Shown: positions 26,001 through 40,100 of the stretch, one piece after another | How positions within the stretch are numbered: the stretch's first letter is position 1 | Layout: each line of letters starts with the position of its first letter | Assembly: GCA_017654935.2 (NCBI GenBank) | Contig: CM065712.1 | Location: forward strand, 29,075,430-29,139,429 | DNA length: 64,000 bases | DNA from: Phymorhynchus buccinoides | Taxonomy: Eukaryota > Mollusca > Gastropoda > Neogastropoda > Raphitomidae | Direction: 5' to 3' | Notes under the pieces: model-generated | Seen by the model: the letters and a program-made list of their open reading frames with translations, nothing else | What the model was told of the DNA's origin: nothing | Database searches by the model: none | Program-made: the position numbers and the translations under genes

Positions 26001-29000
26001 TTGTTTGTAGTTGTACTTGCACACGTGGTCCCCCAGAGCAACCGATTGTGCCTGAGCAGATTCCCACCAGTTTTTTTGTCTGAGCAGATTCACAACCTAG
26101 TGCTTGCAAAAAAAGTCGGTCACCACCTCGATTGCCTTGTGCCTTCCCCCAGCTTTCTTGTGCCATTTTCAGTCTTTGCAGTGTTGTTTCAGCACCGACT
26201 CTCCCATTGACAAGATGTTGATGTTTTTCCCACCATATGCACAACGAACTGCATGTTTGTTGTGCCATCACTTTTCGGACCCAGTCCTTGACAATGTCCT
26301 CTCAGCCAACGATAGTGAAAACGAACACTTTCCAGGCATTTTTACACTTTTGTACTTGAAAACAAGCACTGAAGCAGCCGTGTGGGAAAAATTTCAACAT
26401 GGCGCATAAGATATCTCGCCGAATCAACGCACGTGACCGGATTTACAGTGACTACCAAAATTAGATGTCTGCTCGAAACATACCTAGGCGATCGATTTTT
26501 GGCAAATTTTATTTCATTTAATATACAACCTAGTGCATTTCTTATGACAAGGTACCCAGTTTTGTTTTTTCCCCCGATTAAAGGATTTAAACTGACCGCA
26601 CCAATTTCCCAAAGGACCTTTGACAATGTGATTTGAAACAACCTAGTGCTGATAAAAAGGACTTACCAGGCCTTTTGTGACCGATCAATTTCACAGCACT
26701 TTAAAGCACCTGAAAGGACCCCACGAACCATGCACCAGTGACAATGTCCCCCAACAACCTAGTGCCAAAACCAGTCCCAGGGAAACAATCTTAGCTTCAA
26801 TGTCAAAGCCTCAGTCCTAGCAAAAATGTATCAGTCTATGGGACTGACAGGTCCAATATTTTTTCCAGTCCAGTGGAGTACTCCTAACACTGCGTGTTGG
26901 TTTTGCAATCAGTATTTCACGGGTAATTACAGGGGTGCTAGCGCCAAAGGGTCCCCAAACCTGAAACTAGGAATTCCCCAAACCGAAAACCTGAAACCAA
27001 TCTAAACGGCAAGTTCCAATTTCTTGTTAACCTGAAAATGAACAAAGTTTTGTAGAGCAGTGTTTCCCCAAAAAATTTTTCAAGCAGCTAACAGTAACAT
27101 AACAAGTTTTGTTGAGCGAAGGATGGGATCAATTAGTCTGTTCCAAAATATAAAATTTTCCGCACACACGTTTTTTCAGCGGCTAGCATCGTGGAAGTTT
27201 TGTTGAGCGGGGGGGGCAAGTACTCCTATTTAACATCCTACTCTTCAAACTCTTTCTTTGTCTTTGTCTCTTTCCGAATGAACATCGCCGAATCTTCGGC
27301 CACAAACTACATTCTGCAGCCACTCAATTCTCCAATGATTCACATACTTTTCCTTTTTTTTTTTACATGTTGGTTTCGCCAACTCAATACATGCGTTCTC
27401 GGCGGACGCCATCTTGGAAATAACAACGGCGGAATAGCAAAAAGGCGCGAAATGAAGATTGTGCCGTATAAAGATAATTTTGAATCGGTTTGCTACTTCG
27501 GCCAATACATGTACGATGTTTGTAATCGTCACCTGTTTCTCCGATGCCGGAATTTTTTTTTCCAAACTCAAAAACCAGAGACTACATTTTTTAGTCATAT
27601 CAAAACCGGAAATCCGGCACATACCGGAAAATTAGCACCCCTGTAATTACTACCTGCTACGCGATCACTGTTCACACAGCCATCTTTCTTACAAAGCGTC
27701 TCTCTCAGTCTCACACACAGACAGTATATTATTTGCTTATTCAATGTTCCATCTGGAAACAAAATTTTGACTTGAATTGACACACAAACACACTCCTCTT
27801 TCACACAAACATCATACCCACCCACCCCCATCCCTACCCACCCCGTCCCATGCATCCCCCACCCTCCCTCCCATCCACCCACCCACCTTTCAAGGCCTTC
27901 ATAGCCGCAGAAGCCGAGATGCTGGAAGAGCCAGAACTGCACAGGTGGTCGCACTTTTCCAGCTTGATCATCAGCTTAGACGACGACGAAGAAGGAAGGT
28001 CAGAAGACCCCTTCCCCATCCCACCTTTCACCTCCTCCCTCCCTCCCCCTCCTTCTTCGTTATCCCCCCCACTAGAGGGCGACGCAAACAGCACCCTCTT
28101 CGCCTCAGTCCGAGGAGAAGAAGAGGAAGGAGAGGAAGGGGGAAGAACTCCTGCAGCGGACGATTTCGATTTTTTCAGCATTCTCTCCAGACGAGACTTG
28201 GCTGGCGGAGGGGAAGGGATCAGTGTTGCTCTCTCCTCCTTCACACCCACCACCCCCCTGCCCGCTCCTCCTTCCTCCTCCTCCTCCTCCGCTTCAACAA
28301 CTTCCGACGACAAAGGCGAAACCAGGTCGGGCAGTTCGCCCAGCATCCACGTTGAAGCCGAGACCCCGGAATGCGTCTGCGAAGCGGCCGAGTTTTCCCC
28401 GATCGGGGAAAGCCGGGTTCTCGCTTCCGACCGTCTCCAGCTGCAGCCCCCAGCTTTGACGGGAGACCTGCGCAGGACTCTTTCTCTGTTGACGGCGCTT
28501 CTCTCCTCCGTTCTTCCATCCGCGGTCGTCGTCCTCTCCCAGAGCGAAGCTCCGTTTTCCTCGAACAGAGCCGCCTGCTGCCCCTCGTCTAGCAGGGTTG
28601 TTGTTGATGTTGCTGTGGCGCGACCGCCGTTGTTGCGTTCCACGTCTGCGCCAGAACTTTGGCTCGCAGCATGCGAAGGGAACTCGTCCGGGCGGGCGGG
28701 GGAAGCCTCCGAGGGTGAGGGCACCACACTGCCACGTTTCCGCAGCGACGACGACGACGACAGCGACGCCGTAGTCACGGAGACGGGGGGCGGGAGGGGA
28801 GGAGGGTGGCCGCAGCCGGGCTTCCGCGGCGATCTGCGGAGTTCGGGGGAAGGGGGTGGAGAGGTGGGGGGGGGAGCGGTGAAGGCAGAGGGCTGGGGTT
28901 GTTGAGAGTGGGAGTGAGGAATGACCCTCCGGCTCATCCCCAGTCTTCGGCACTGCCCCGGAGGTTTCTTCCCTAACATGGATAAAATCGTCGGCTGAGA

Positions 29001-31077
29001 TCTGTCCGCCACAGCGGGCCTTTCCGCTCGGTGGTTTCCGTTTGTCATCACCGCTGTAGCATCAGCAGTAGCAGCATCAGCAGTAGTGGAAGTAGAAGAA
29101 GTACCTTCGGATTTCTCCGCATCCTTCCAAGTTTGCAGAGGCTCCTCTGCCTTTCTACAAACCGGTCGGCTTTTCGTCCTGGGAACTCGCCGAGATTTTT
29201 CTCCTCCTTGCCGAGATTCTTTGGCCGTTTCTTCCGCCTCTGGCTGACGACGCTCGTCATCCCATTCTCTGGAAGCAGGCGGAGGATGATGATGACCACT
29301 CTCGCTTTCTTTCCAAGCTGTCCGTGTCCCTTCCGAAGAAGAAGAAGAAGAAGAAGAAGAAGAAGACTGCTGCCAGGGTCGGGCGGGATCATGGCTCCTC
29401 CCTCCCTCTCTCTCTGCCAGCGAGGCAGCGGACTTCGCTTGGGGGGGATTCACGCAGGTTTCCTTTTCTGCGATGACCGCCGCCCCCATTACCTTACTCC
29501 CTTTCGGACGCAGCACAAACTCCGACAACCGCTTGCTGCACACCCGGCTCCGGGCAGACCGGCGAAGCCCGGGCTCGCAAACGTCGCGGTTTTCGTCAGC
29601 TCGAGGCAGAAGCTGTGGAGCGAAGGAAGCGTTCAGATTCTCACCATCAACTTCATCATCGCCATCGCTTCTTTTTTGTTGCCGCAGTTTGCGTTTCTTC
29701 ACTCTCGGAGGCAAGATTTCCGGAAGCTCACCTGCGCAACTTCCGTTTAGCGTGTCTGATAGAACGGATTTGTGTATAGAGGCGGAGGAGGAGGAGGAAG
29801 GGGGAGAACTTTGCTTGATGGTGGGGGGTGAGCGGGTGGGTTCGTTTCCCGGTTTGGTGTCGCCGTTTTGCAGGCGAGCTTGGCTTTCTGGCGAGGGCGG
29901 AGATTCGAACTTGAGGGCCGCCACGGCTGCAGGTTTCCCCCCGCGAAGCTTGGTGGACTTCCCCGCCGACAGGAACTTCTCCAGAGTGGTGGCCCCTGCC
30001 TGGTGAGCCACAGAAAGAAAGGAATGCATCGGATTAGGGGACATATATGGCCGGAACGACTTGAATGAGTTAAAGCTGATGTACATTTTGTGAACAATAA
30101 ACGGGCAACGATCCCGGGCCACCATTTCTCTGAAAAACCACAAACGAAAACAAACAACACCAGAGCGTGAAAACGCCACATCAACCCGCATTTTCGGCTC
30201 CCGTGACCTTGACCTTTATCTTCGAACTTGGCCGATCAAAGTCTTTACAGCACCCCTGCGCCAGCGAGGATCTCGCGCAGCAGCAATTTAGGCTCCAGTG
30301 ACCTTGACCTTTGACCAACGACCTTCACCTTTGAAAAAAACCCAACTGTACCTGTCTTCCACATTCTTTCGCCGCCAAAACTGCTGCTGCCGACGACGGC
30401 AGTGACGATGATGACGACGGCAGTGATGATGATGACGGCAGTGAGGAATCGTGAGGCCCTCCCTTCGCCTTGAGCAGGGCGGGGTGGGAGGCCAGGATGT
30501 TGGCGTAGTCGGCGTGAAGCTCCCGCTCCGAGTCCTCGAGGTAGCACAGGAGGCAGCGCAGCACCTCCTGGGCATCGTGCTGCATGCTGCCTTCAAACAT
30601 CGGGTTGAACTCCCTGAGATGTGAAAGAATAAAATGGGGAAAAAAAAGTTACTGATTCAAGCTTCAGGCACACCCACCCACACACACCACACCCCCAAAC
30701 ACACAGAGTGACAGAAAAACTCACACACACACACAGAGTGACAGAAAAACTCACACATACACACACAGTGACAGAAAAACCCTCACACACACAGTGACAG
30801 AAAAACCCTCACACACACATACACACAGTGACAGAAAAACTCACACACACACACACACAGTGACAAACTCACACACAAACACACACAGTGACAGAAAAAC
30901 CCTCACACACACACACACACAGTGACAAACTCACACAGTGACAAATTCACACACACACACATAGTGACAAACTCACACACACACACACAGTGACAAACTC
31001 ACACACACACACAGTGACAAATTCACACAGTGATAAACTCACACACACACATACACACACACACAGTGACACAGTGA

Positions 31078-31115
<38 letters not shown>

Positions 31116-34100
31116 CACACACACACACAAAACACACACAGTGACAAACTCACACACACACACACACACACACAGTGACAAACTCACACACACACACACA
31201 CACACACACACAGTGACAAACACACACACACACACAGTGACAAACTCACACACACACACACACACACACACACAGTGACAAATTCACACACGCACACACA
31301 CAGTGACAAACTCACACACACACAGTGACAAACTCACACACACACACACACACACAGTGACAAACTCACACACGCACACACACAGTGACAAACTCACACA
31401 CACACACACACACACAGTGACAAACTCACACACACACATACACACACAGTGACAAACTCACACACACACACAAACACACAGTGACAAACTCACACACACA
31501 CACACTGACAAACTCACACACACACATACAGTGACAACCCTCACACACACACTTGGGCTTAATGGCTATACTGGTGACGTCGGCGTGAGCAAACTGGGTG
31601 AACATTTCTCACACACACAAAAAACACACAGAGACAGAAACACGCACACCTGATAACGTCCAGAACGTTGTCAAGCTTAATGGCCATACAGACAAATCTC
31701 TATTTTAAGACTTCCAAAATGTCCGGAAAAATCGGTCGTAAATTGGAGGGGTCGTATGACGGAGGTTTTCACTGGCAGCCGTAGAAAGAAAAAGTTCAGC
31801 ACAGTTCATGCACACATACAATGACATATTAAAACTGGATTTGGGTCTTTCCAACTCCATAGGATTGTGCAATCGATGTATTACAGTTTCACTTCGCCGA
31901 CTTCTGTTAATCACCTCCACTCTCGTCCAAAGTCAGTGGTTTTCTTTTTCAAAGTCAGTGGTTTTCGTGCTTTTCCTACGCTTTCCGCCATCTTTTCTAC
32001 AACAAGGGAAGCGACTCCGCTTTCAGGCCCTTGACCGTGGTTGTTTCCCTTTGCTCGAAGTCTATGCAGACAACGGTCGTAAAAACCAACAAAATGGCGG
32101 TCGTAAGTCGCATTTTAGAGGAAGCCGTTTAAGAGAGGTCGTTTACATAGTAAAATGCATCCGGGCCAACAAATCCGGTCTCAAATGAGAGGTGGTCGCT
32201 TAACAGAGGGTCGTAAAATAGGGGTTTGTCTGTACTTGTGAAGTCAGCATGCGCAAACTGGGCGAACGTTTCTTACACACACACAGACAAACACACAGAC
32301 ACACACAGACACAAACAAACACACAGACACATACACACACACACACATACCTGATAACGTCCAGTACTTTGTCAGGCCTAATGGCCATACTGGTCACATC
32401 GGCGTGCGCAAACTGGGTGAACATTTCTTCACGTTTCTCCATCTTCTTGTACATCTGTCACAACAGATCACACACACACACAAATTAATGCTTCTTCTTC
32501 TTCAGGATCAGAGCGTCGCAGGTGCCATTACTGGCAATAGTCGCGACGGAACTAGGAGGGCGCATGCACCTACAGAAAACAAAGAAAGGAAAGACCTAAA
32601 CCTTGCACTGGGTTTTAAACCCCCAAGTTCAGCCGGGAAGGAACAGGCCCCACTTCCAGCAACAAGAGGGGGGAGAATCTAATTTTAGTGGTCAGTTGGG
32701 GCAGGCTCAGATGGAGATCTGATCAGCGCCGATGTAAATGCGCTGATAGAGCCTGCGTTGACGGCGGCCTCACTCAACTTGTTCCACTTCTTCTGCGTTC
32801 CAGGGCCATGCTCAAATCTCCAATCCGGTGGTGGAGGGTGAAGTCTGCTGCCTTCTTCAGCACCTCTGTGGGTCCCCACAGCTTCTGTTGGAGATCCATC
32901 CCTTCTGCGTTCCAGGGCCATGCTCCAATCTCCAATCCGGTGGTGGAGGGTGAAGTCTGTTGCCTTCTTCAGCACCTCTGTGGGTCCCCACAGCTTCTGT
33001 TGGAGATCCATCCCTTCTGCGTGCCAGGGCCATGCTCAAATCTCCAATCCGGTGGTGGAGGGTGAAGTCTGCTGCCTTCTTCAGCACCTCTGTGGGTCCC
33101 CACAGCTTCTGTTGGAGATCCATCCCTTCTGCGTGCCAGCTTCTGTTGGGCCATGCTCAAATCTCCAACCCCGGTGGTGGAGGGTGAAGTCTGCTGCCTT
33201 CTTCACAGGCATGGTAGTGGGGGCAAAGTGGTTTTCAAGGAAAATGGCCGGGGGTCCAGAGGGCCGAAGAAAATTCAATAAATGAGAGTGAAATGTTCAC
33301 TTTTTCATGCCATTTCAATGCATTTTTTAATAATTTTGTTTCAAACTGTTTCGCAGATTTTCTGCGATTCCGGAGGTCTACCATGCCTGTCTTCAGCACA
33401 TCTGATGTCGTGGTAAGTGGGGCACTCCTGGAGGATGCGCGCTCCGGGGATTGGATGCCAGTTGTGCTACTCCCCCAAAATGAAAAAAACACGGGCACTC
33501 GCTGGTGTATGGGTGCTACTGTTGGGGGGTTCAGGGGGGGCAATTGCAATTGCAGAGATCATTTCCACAGCTCTCCTGCAATCTGGGAATCGGTGAGGAA
33601 CAGATTACGATTTGACATCATAGTTCTGTTGGCAGACGACAGTTGACACTTTGTAAAGTGACTGTCTAAGTTGCTGAGACATGACAAGTCACATTACCTT
33701 TTTACAAGAAATACAAAAGATCTATGGTTAAAATCATATTTTCATGACTAAGATTTTTACTGACATTTCAGAAACACAACTATAAAGTCATAAAGCCGTT
33801 CAAATAGAAGATAATAATTAGATCATAAGTGAAATACGATGTCAGTGGATCCAAACATGACTCTCAATTGAGTTTTTCTAAGCAACATTTTTAACATATT
33901 CATACGTTTAACATCATAAATATCATTTGGTGAATTGAAAAATAGTTGTAACTTACCTTTCTGTGAAGTTTGTAGCTTTCATGACACAAAATTCATGCTG
34001 ATAATGTTGAATTTAATTCAAATAAGTCTGTGTGAATATGACGCGGCCGCCATTTTTGTTGTTGTATTTTCACTTCCGGTGGTTGGAAGACCCAGATTCA

Positions 34101-37100
34101 AAATGCCCCCAACCACAGTTAACAGATCAACCTTTTTTTGGGGGGACAAAATTTTAAAAATACGGAATTTCCGTCTCAGCAGAAAACTTAATTTACGGAT
34201 TTCCGTTTATACGGAAGGTAGTAGCACCCAGGCTGATGTGTTGTCAGGCTGATCCTGTGGAGGAAGGTGTGACAGGAGTCGGCAGTGTCCCGTTCTCAGT
34301 GCTCAACAGTATCGCAAAGCTTGTTACTTCCCTCATCCTATCTCGTCTTGACTACTGTAATGCTCTCCTTTCTGGCCTATCAATCCCTTCTCTATCTTGT
34401 CTCCAGCGTATTCAAAACACAGCTGCTCGTCTTGTCCTTAGGAAGAAAAAGTTCATTCACGTTAGCCCTCTTCTGCGTTCTTTACACTGGCTTCCTGTCG
34501 CAGACAGAATTGAGTATAAATTAAACACCCTTTGCTATAAATCTATCCATAAAGCTGCTCCATCTTACCTCTGCGACAATATTTCCATCTATACGCCAGC
34601 TCGCACTTTACGTTCAGTTTCTGACCCTCTTTCTCTCCAGATCCCTAGGTATAAGCTTTCAACTGTTGGTCGGCGCTCTTTTGCTGTCTCAGGACCGACC
34701 TCCTGGAACAAACTTCCTCTCTCCCTCCGTCAGCGACCGACTCTCTCTGCTTTCAAAGCTAACCTCAAAACCCACCTGTTCCCCCGTCATTAAAGCTCCG
34801 CTCTCTTTCTCTTCTCTCTCTTGCCATTAGGTCTGTTTCTGCTATATTCCATTTATGTTATCCGTGTGTGTTCGCTTTGTATTGCGTTTGTGTTTGAATG
34901 CGCTTTGAATGCTAAACGTGTGTGTGCGCTTTGATTTGATTTCTATCAAGATTCAGCGCCGTATAAATACTGTATGTTGTTGTTGTTGTTGTTCTCAGTG
35001 CTGAACAGTATCTTGCTTGACGACTGAGGCCTTGGAGATCATCCTTGTCGCTACCCCGTGGGGATACCTACCGGGGGGTCTCTTTCGTACAAATAGTTCC
35101 CCCACCTTCTGGAAGTTCTGTGCTTGTAACTTCTTCAAATCCATCACTCTCTTTGACTCTGCCTTTTCCCTTTACTTACTGTCATCTGCTATCTTTCTAT
35201 CTTACTGGTCCATTCTCCTGCCTTTTTTCTATAAATTCTTACAAAGATTTCTTCAGCCGAAATCGGACTTGCTGGGCCTAACTATTTCTTAGTAAGGCGC
35301 ACAACAGCAGCATGACGCATATACGCTGATATGACAGGAAACTGTCTGAGCGAACGAAGAAGAAGAATCCTAAAAATAAAATAAAAAAGTGCCGTGCCGA
35401 GAATCGTACCCGGAACCATTGGCATGACAGACAGACACTCTACCAATGAGCTATCGAGGCTTTCAGTGTTGATGAGTTTCTTAACTCATGTTGCCTGTTG
35501 AATATTCTCTAACCCACTAATCTAATCTGTTTGTTATCTGTTTACAGTGTTGTTTTAAGTATTTAATTATTCAAATCATTATTGTTTGAAAGCTTGCATA
35601 GACATCTATGTGTGTGCAAAGTTTGAACAATGCACGCCTTCTATTTCCCGAGAAAATGCCAGCGTTAAAGTTTGGAGATTGGACCACGGACGCAAACACA
35701 CACACATACACACAACCGAACAACTATCATACTAAAGACTCACTAGAGCTAAACAAAACAACAAGTTATTTTCTTCTATTTAATAAACAAAAGGGCTGAA
35801 TTTAAATCCGGTTTTTCTTTGCTCAGGTTTGTGTGGTTGCGGTTGGTGGTGAGAAAAAGTGATGTGTGAACATGCTTACAAAGGCTTTGTTTGTTCCTTT
35901 AATTAATTATATAAATATTCTAAAACCAGCTATACACCGCCCGCCGCCTGACAGCCTCCCCCCCCCCCCCCCCAAAAAAAAAAAAAAAAAAAAAAAAAAA
36001 ATTCCAAAAAAATCTGGAACTGACCTTGAACAAGTTCTTCACAAGGTCCCAGGCCAAGCTGGGGTCAGTTTTAACCTGAGGACACACAACAAAAAGATAC
36101 ATCAATTATCAAAATCACAATGAATCATTTTTGTTTACGTATTATATGCGCAATTAACATATTCATGCACATACACACATGCGCAAACACACGCACATGT
36201 ACATAAACGCACTCATACATGTTACACACACACACAAACCCAGTTTGCACAACAGTCCATAGCTGCCAACTTTTCCCAAACAAAATCCTGGAGGGGGGGC
36301 TCACTGAAGTCATTCTAAGTTAAAGTTTACCAGCAGCAAAAATGCAATGGCGGCGTGAGACAGGCCTAAAGACCGCCAAACAAAGGATTGCAGGAGGAAG
36401 TAGCCCCCGCTTCCGACATGCGCAGTACGAACTCTGCTCCGCGAAGCTTCCTGAAACCTAGTTTCGGTTTTCGGGTTTCATAACACTCGTTTCTGAGGTC
36501 ATCTAAGCTGGAAATTTCGAAATCCGGGAGTTTCACGTGAATTCCATGAAGACCGGGAGAGGTGACAAAATCCGGGAGCTTTACCGGGAGAGTTGGCAGG
36601 TATGCAACACACATACACAGAGCTGATTCTAGGATTTTGAAAAAGTGGGGGCGTTTCCCCCCCTACCCCCCTAATGAAAAAAGGGGGGCAGGTCCAATGG
36701 ATACGAGGGAAAGGGGGGGGGGGGGAGGCGGCCGATTCAATCTTCGCTAAAACACTTAAAAATAACCTGGTAGGAACTTGTTAAAAGAACCTGTAAACCT
36801 CTATGCAGAGTGTTGTTAGCAGCTTGACGCTATGCGGAGTGTTGTGTTATTATCTGTTCGACGCTGTGCGGAGTGCTATATTTGCTCGACGCTATGCGGA
36901 GTGTTGTACTATTAACAACCAAAAGTGTTGTGCTGCTGCAGGTGTTGTGGATTAAAATTATAAAGAATAAAAAACATAACAAAAAAAAAAGATGTTAAAG
37001 AAGATCTGCATACAAGGATTAAAGGGTGCCTGTTGTTGTTTAAAAGCGCATATATTTTATTATAACAACACAAACTTTTGTATTCTTATGTTTATTATAA

Positions 37101-40100
37101 TTAAAGTGTGTTTAGCATTAAAATAAATCTTAATTAGTGCGACGATTCTTTAGTAGTGCGGTGTGTACAAAAAACTTAGTATTGTATTTAAGTGGGTTCG
37201 GTGGATCTCCAATGACCTGGTGCGTACGAAAACTCTGGTGTTACAAAGATGCGTTTGGTGTTGGTGGAGTCTAACGATTTTTTATTAACTACTACTGTAT
37301 TTATTCGGTGTAAATCCGATCTAAGTGACACATTATTATGGTAGAATGTTTTATTATCAAATAGGGCTTCTTTGTAGTTATTATGTATTATTTGTTTTTT
37401 AACAACAGAATAACTAATTCCTTTTGCTTTTTTAACATCTTTATTAACAACTTCTCCTTTTTCATTTGTTATTTTTTGTGTTAGGATGGAGTACATCTTC
37501 GCTCTTAAACCTACGTACTCGCTAATAATCGTACCGTTTAATTCATCTTTCATTTTTCCGATTACCTTTTTATTTTGGGTGGAGTGTAGTGGAGAGTCTT
37601 TGGGGTAGTCAGATGTGTCGTACCACGAATCTGCTCCTTTTGCTACATCGGTTTTAAGGTCCTCATAAAAATCATTTGTGGGTATATTTAAAACAAAAGA
37701 GTCGGTGTCGGTGTACAAAAGAGTTGCATCCGGGTAGTGCGGTTTAATGTAGTCATACAAAAATTCTAACATGTGCAGTTTAGAGAGTTCAAGTACAGTA
37801 AATCCAATAAAGATTGGTTTATTTAACAACACTTTTAACTTCTTCATCATTATACCGTAAAGTTCGTCACTAAATCTTTTAAAACTTTGGTAGTTGGGTT
37901 TAGAGGTTAGTTTTAGGGCTTTCTTTTTTGTTATAACTAATTTAACCTCCTTTCGCTTGTGTGGGTTCTCCATCGTTTTACCAAAGCAACTACTACCTGT
38001 AAAGAACCTGGCAAATGTTTTTTTTTTTGTTATTTAGATTTGGCACAAGTTTTGGTAGAGCAGATCCGATTGCTTTTGTTTCTGCGGCTAATGGGAAGTC
38101 GTTATGCTGGTCATGCAGCTCCGTGGGGTAAACTAAGTCAACTTCTAAAATATAACCCCTTGGTTGGTTGGGGGTTTGTTTAAATAACCACTCTATAAAA
38201 CCGTTAATGTTGGATAGATTCATAACTTCAATTTTAAAGTTGTTTAGTGGGAGCGTTTGGCACATAGAGTGTCCATAAAGATTGTTAGCATCTAAGTACA
38301 TAATGTAGTTGGATGGTTTTGTGGGATCGTAGTCGTTGAGGTATTTGTTGTTGGCTTTACAGTAAGGGTGGCACGCCAAACTAATTCCGCCACGCAGTCC
38401 ACGTTCTAACATTTGTGTTATTGCATCGTTGGAGAGTAAATCTATTTTAATGTTGGTGGATCTAAGGAATGCATCCCAACTCATTCCTGGAGCGGTTATA
38501 TAATTCACAGGATCTAATTCATAGTGACGCATGCAGGTTTTTCTGTAGTTCTCAAAAACATCAGTAAGTAAACAAACGTCGGCTTTTAAGTATGCGTCGT
38601 GGTAATCACCCATGTTTTTACATTTTAACTCGGTCCACGCTGCTTGTGCGTCTTCATATTGTTTGTCGCTTATATCCAATCCAGTTAATTTAGAAAAGAA
38701 TGCACCTTTAGCAGGGAGCCAAAGTTCATCAAATCGATCCCAAGAATCCATGTACTCGTAGGGATAGATTCCTTTTTTTATTAGTTCGGGTTCAAAGTAT
38801 TTACTTGTAAATGGGAATGTGGTTAACGCTTTAGTTAATCCGTCGAGCGACATTCCTAAGTGTTGTAGCGAATCAAAAAACGATAGTTGACCGAGTGTAA
38901 ATGTCATGTACTTTTCAGAGGATTGGGCGATGCACGAACTCGACCTAAATCCTAACTTTTCAAAGTGGGCTCTAAGAATTAAGTGGGAATCGTATCCACG
39001 TAGATTGTGGAAGAATATGGGTAGTTTCCAATTCTTTGGATCGATCTTTAACAGGAGGTTGCATTTGTTATGTGCAGCACCTCTAAATTTACCTGTTATG
39101 TGATCATGGTCTCTTACTTTGTGGTTTTTGGGTTTACTTGGGTCTTCAAACTCGTCAAAATCATCTTTACAAATCCAACACTTAGTAGCGGCGTCGTAAT
39201 TAAGTTGATCTTGGGGTTGCATAGTTAATTCGTTTAAATTAAGATTGTTGGAGCAGTGATTTCGCAGGTCCATCATTTCCTTTAGGAAGTAAGATTCGGC
39301 GTTGGGTCCTCTGTACATTTTAGGTGTGGAGTGTTTACCGTCAGATCTAACAATAATATATGCATAAGAGCAGATTTGGTGGTTGTTTAATAAAACAGTT
39401 TTAGGGAGTGTTTCTAGGGTTGGTCCTTCGTAGGGTACAAGTAAAGACTCGAAGTCTGCATAAACAACATAGGGTGCGGTTAACAACTTTTTATAATTTG
39501 TAATGAATACTTTACTTCCTTCTTTTGGAGTAATTCTTTCAATTATACTGCTAACGGGGCTTTCACAATTTGTTTGGTGTTTATTCGCAGCAGATGCACT
39601 TGGTATTCTAAGTAAACATCTTCTACATAAATCTTGTTTTCCTTTGTTATCACTCGTGTGGGTTAATAATCTACTCATTGTACGGATTAAAGTATAATGG
39701 TGTTTATCTTCCTCATCTGTTATTAAAAGAAGATCGATGTGGTTTTGGTGTGGATCCATTATTCTTGGTGCATTTTTGGAGGTGCGAATGGGTTTAATTT
39801 TATTTTTTTCCCAAGTATAAACATTAACGGTTAGTGGTTTGTTTTGTTCTTCGAATTGGTTAATTTGGTTGTACGTTATGGGGAATTCCATATTAAAAAA
39901 ATTCAATTCATTAACATATGGTTTATAATTTGTTATTCTTTCTGGGTGGATGTTAACAGTGTGCAGCTTTGCTAGAATACACCACATAAAACATTTGTCA
40001 TCTGTGTTTTTTATATTAATTATGGCTCGTTTGGTTGCTAAGACAGGAGGTAGTGGTATAAAGGAGTTTCCGACGATTGGTTCATATTTACTTTCTACTA

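Noticed and set aside
27777..29750. Plus-strand ORFs of 351, 239 and 192 codons opposite exon 7
   Set aside because: GC-rich low-complexity antisense of exon 7, with no recognisable domain or splice context.
27834..30191. Single 785-codon gene
   Set aside because: It is exon 7 of USP1 read through both splice sites; phases with exons 6 and 8 fix its borders at 29999 and 27887.
34236..34793. Independent 185-codon gene
   Set aside because: It is the C-terminal end of a LINE reverse transcriptase; its ATG is accidental and the catalytic core is missing.
35396..35464. Functional tRNA-Asp gene
   Set aside because: Acceptor and anticodon stems do not pair, although A-box and T-arm look tRNA-like.
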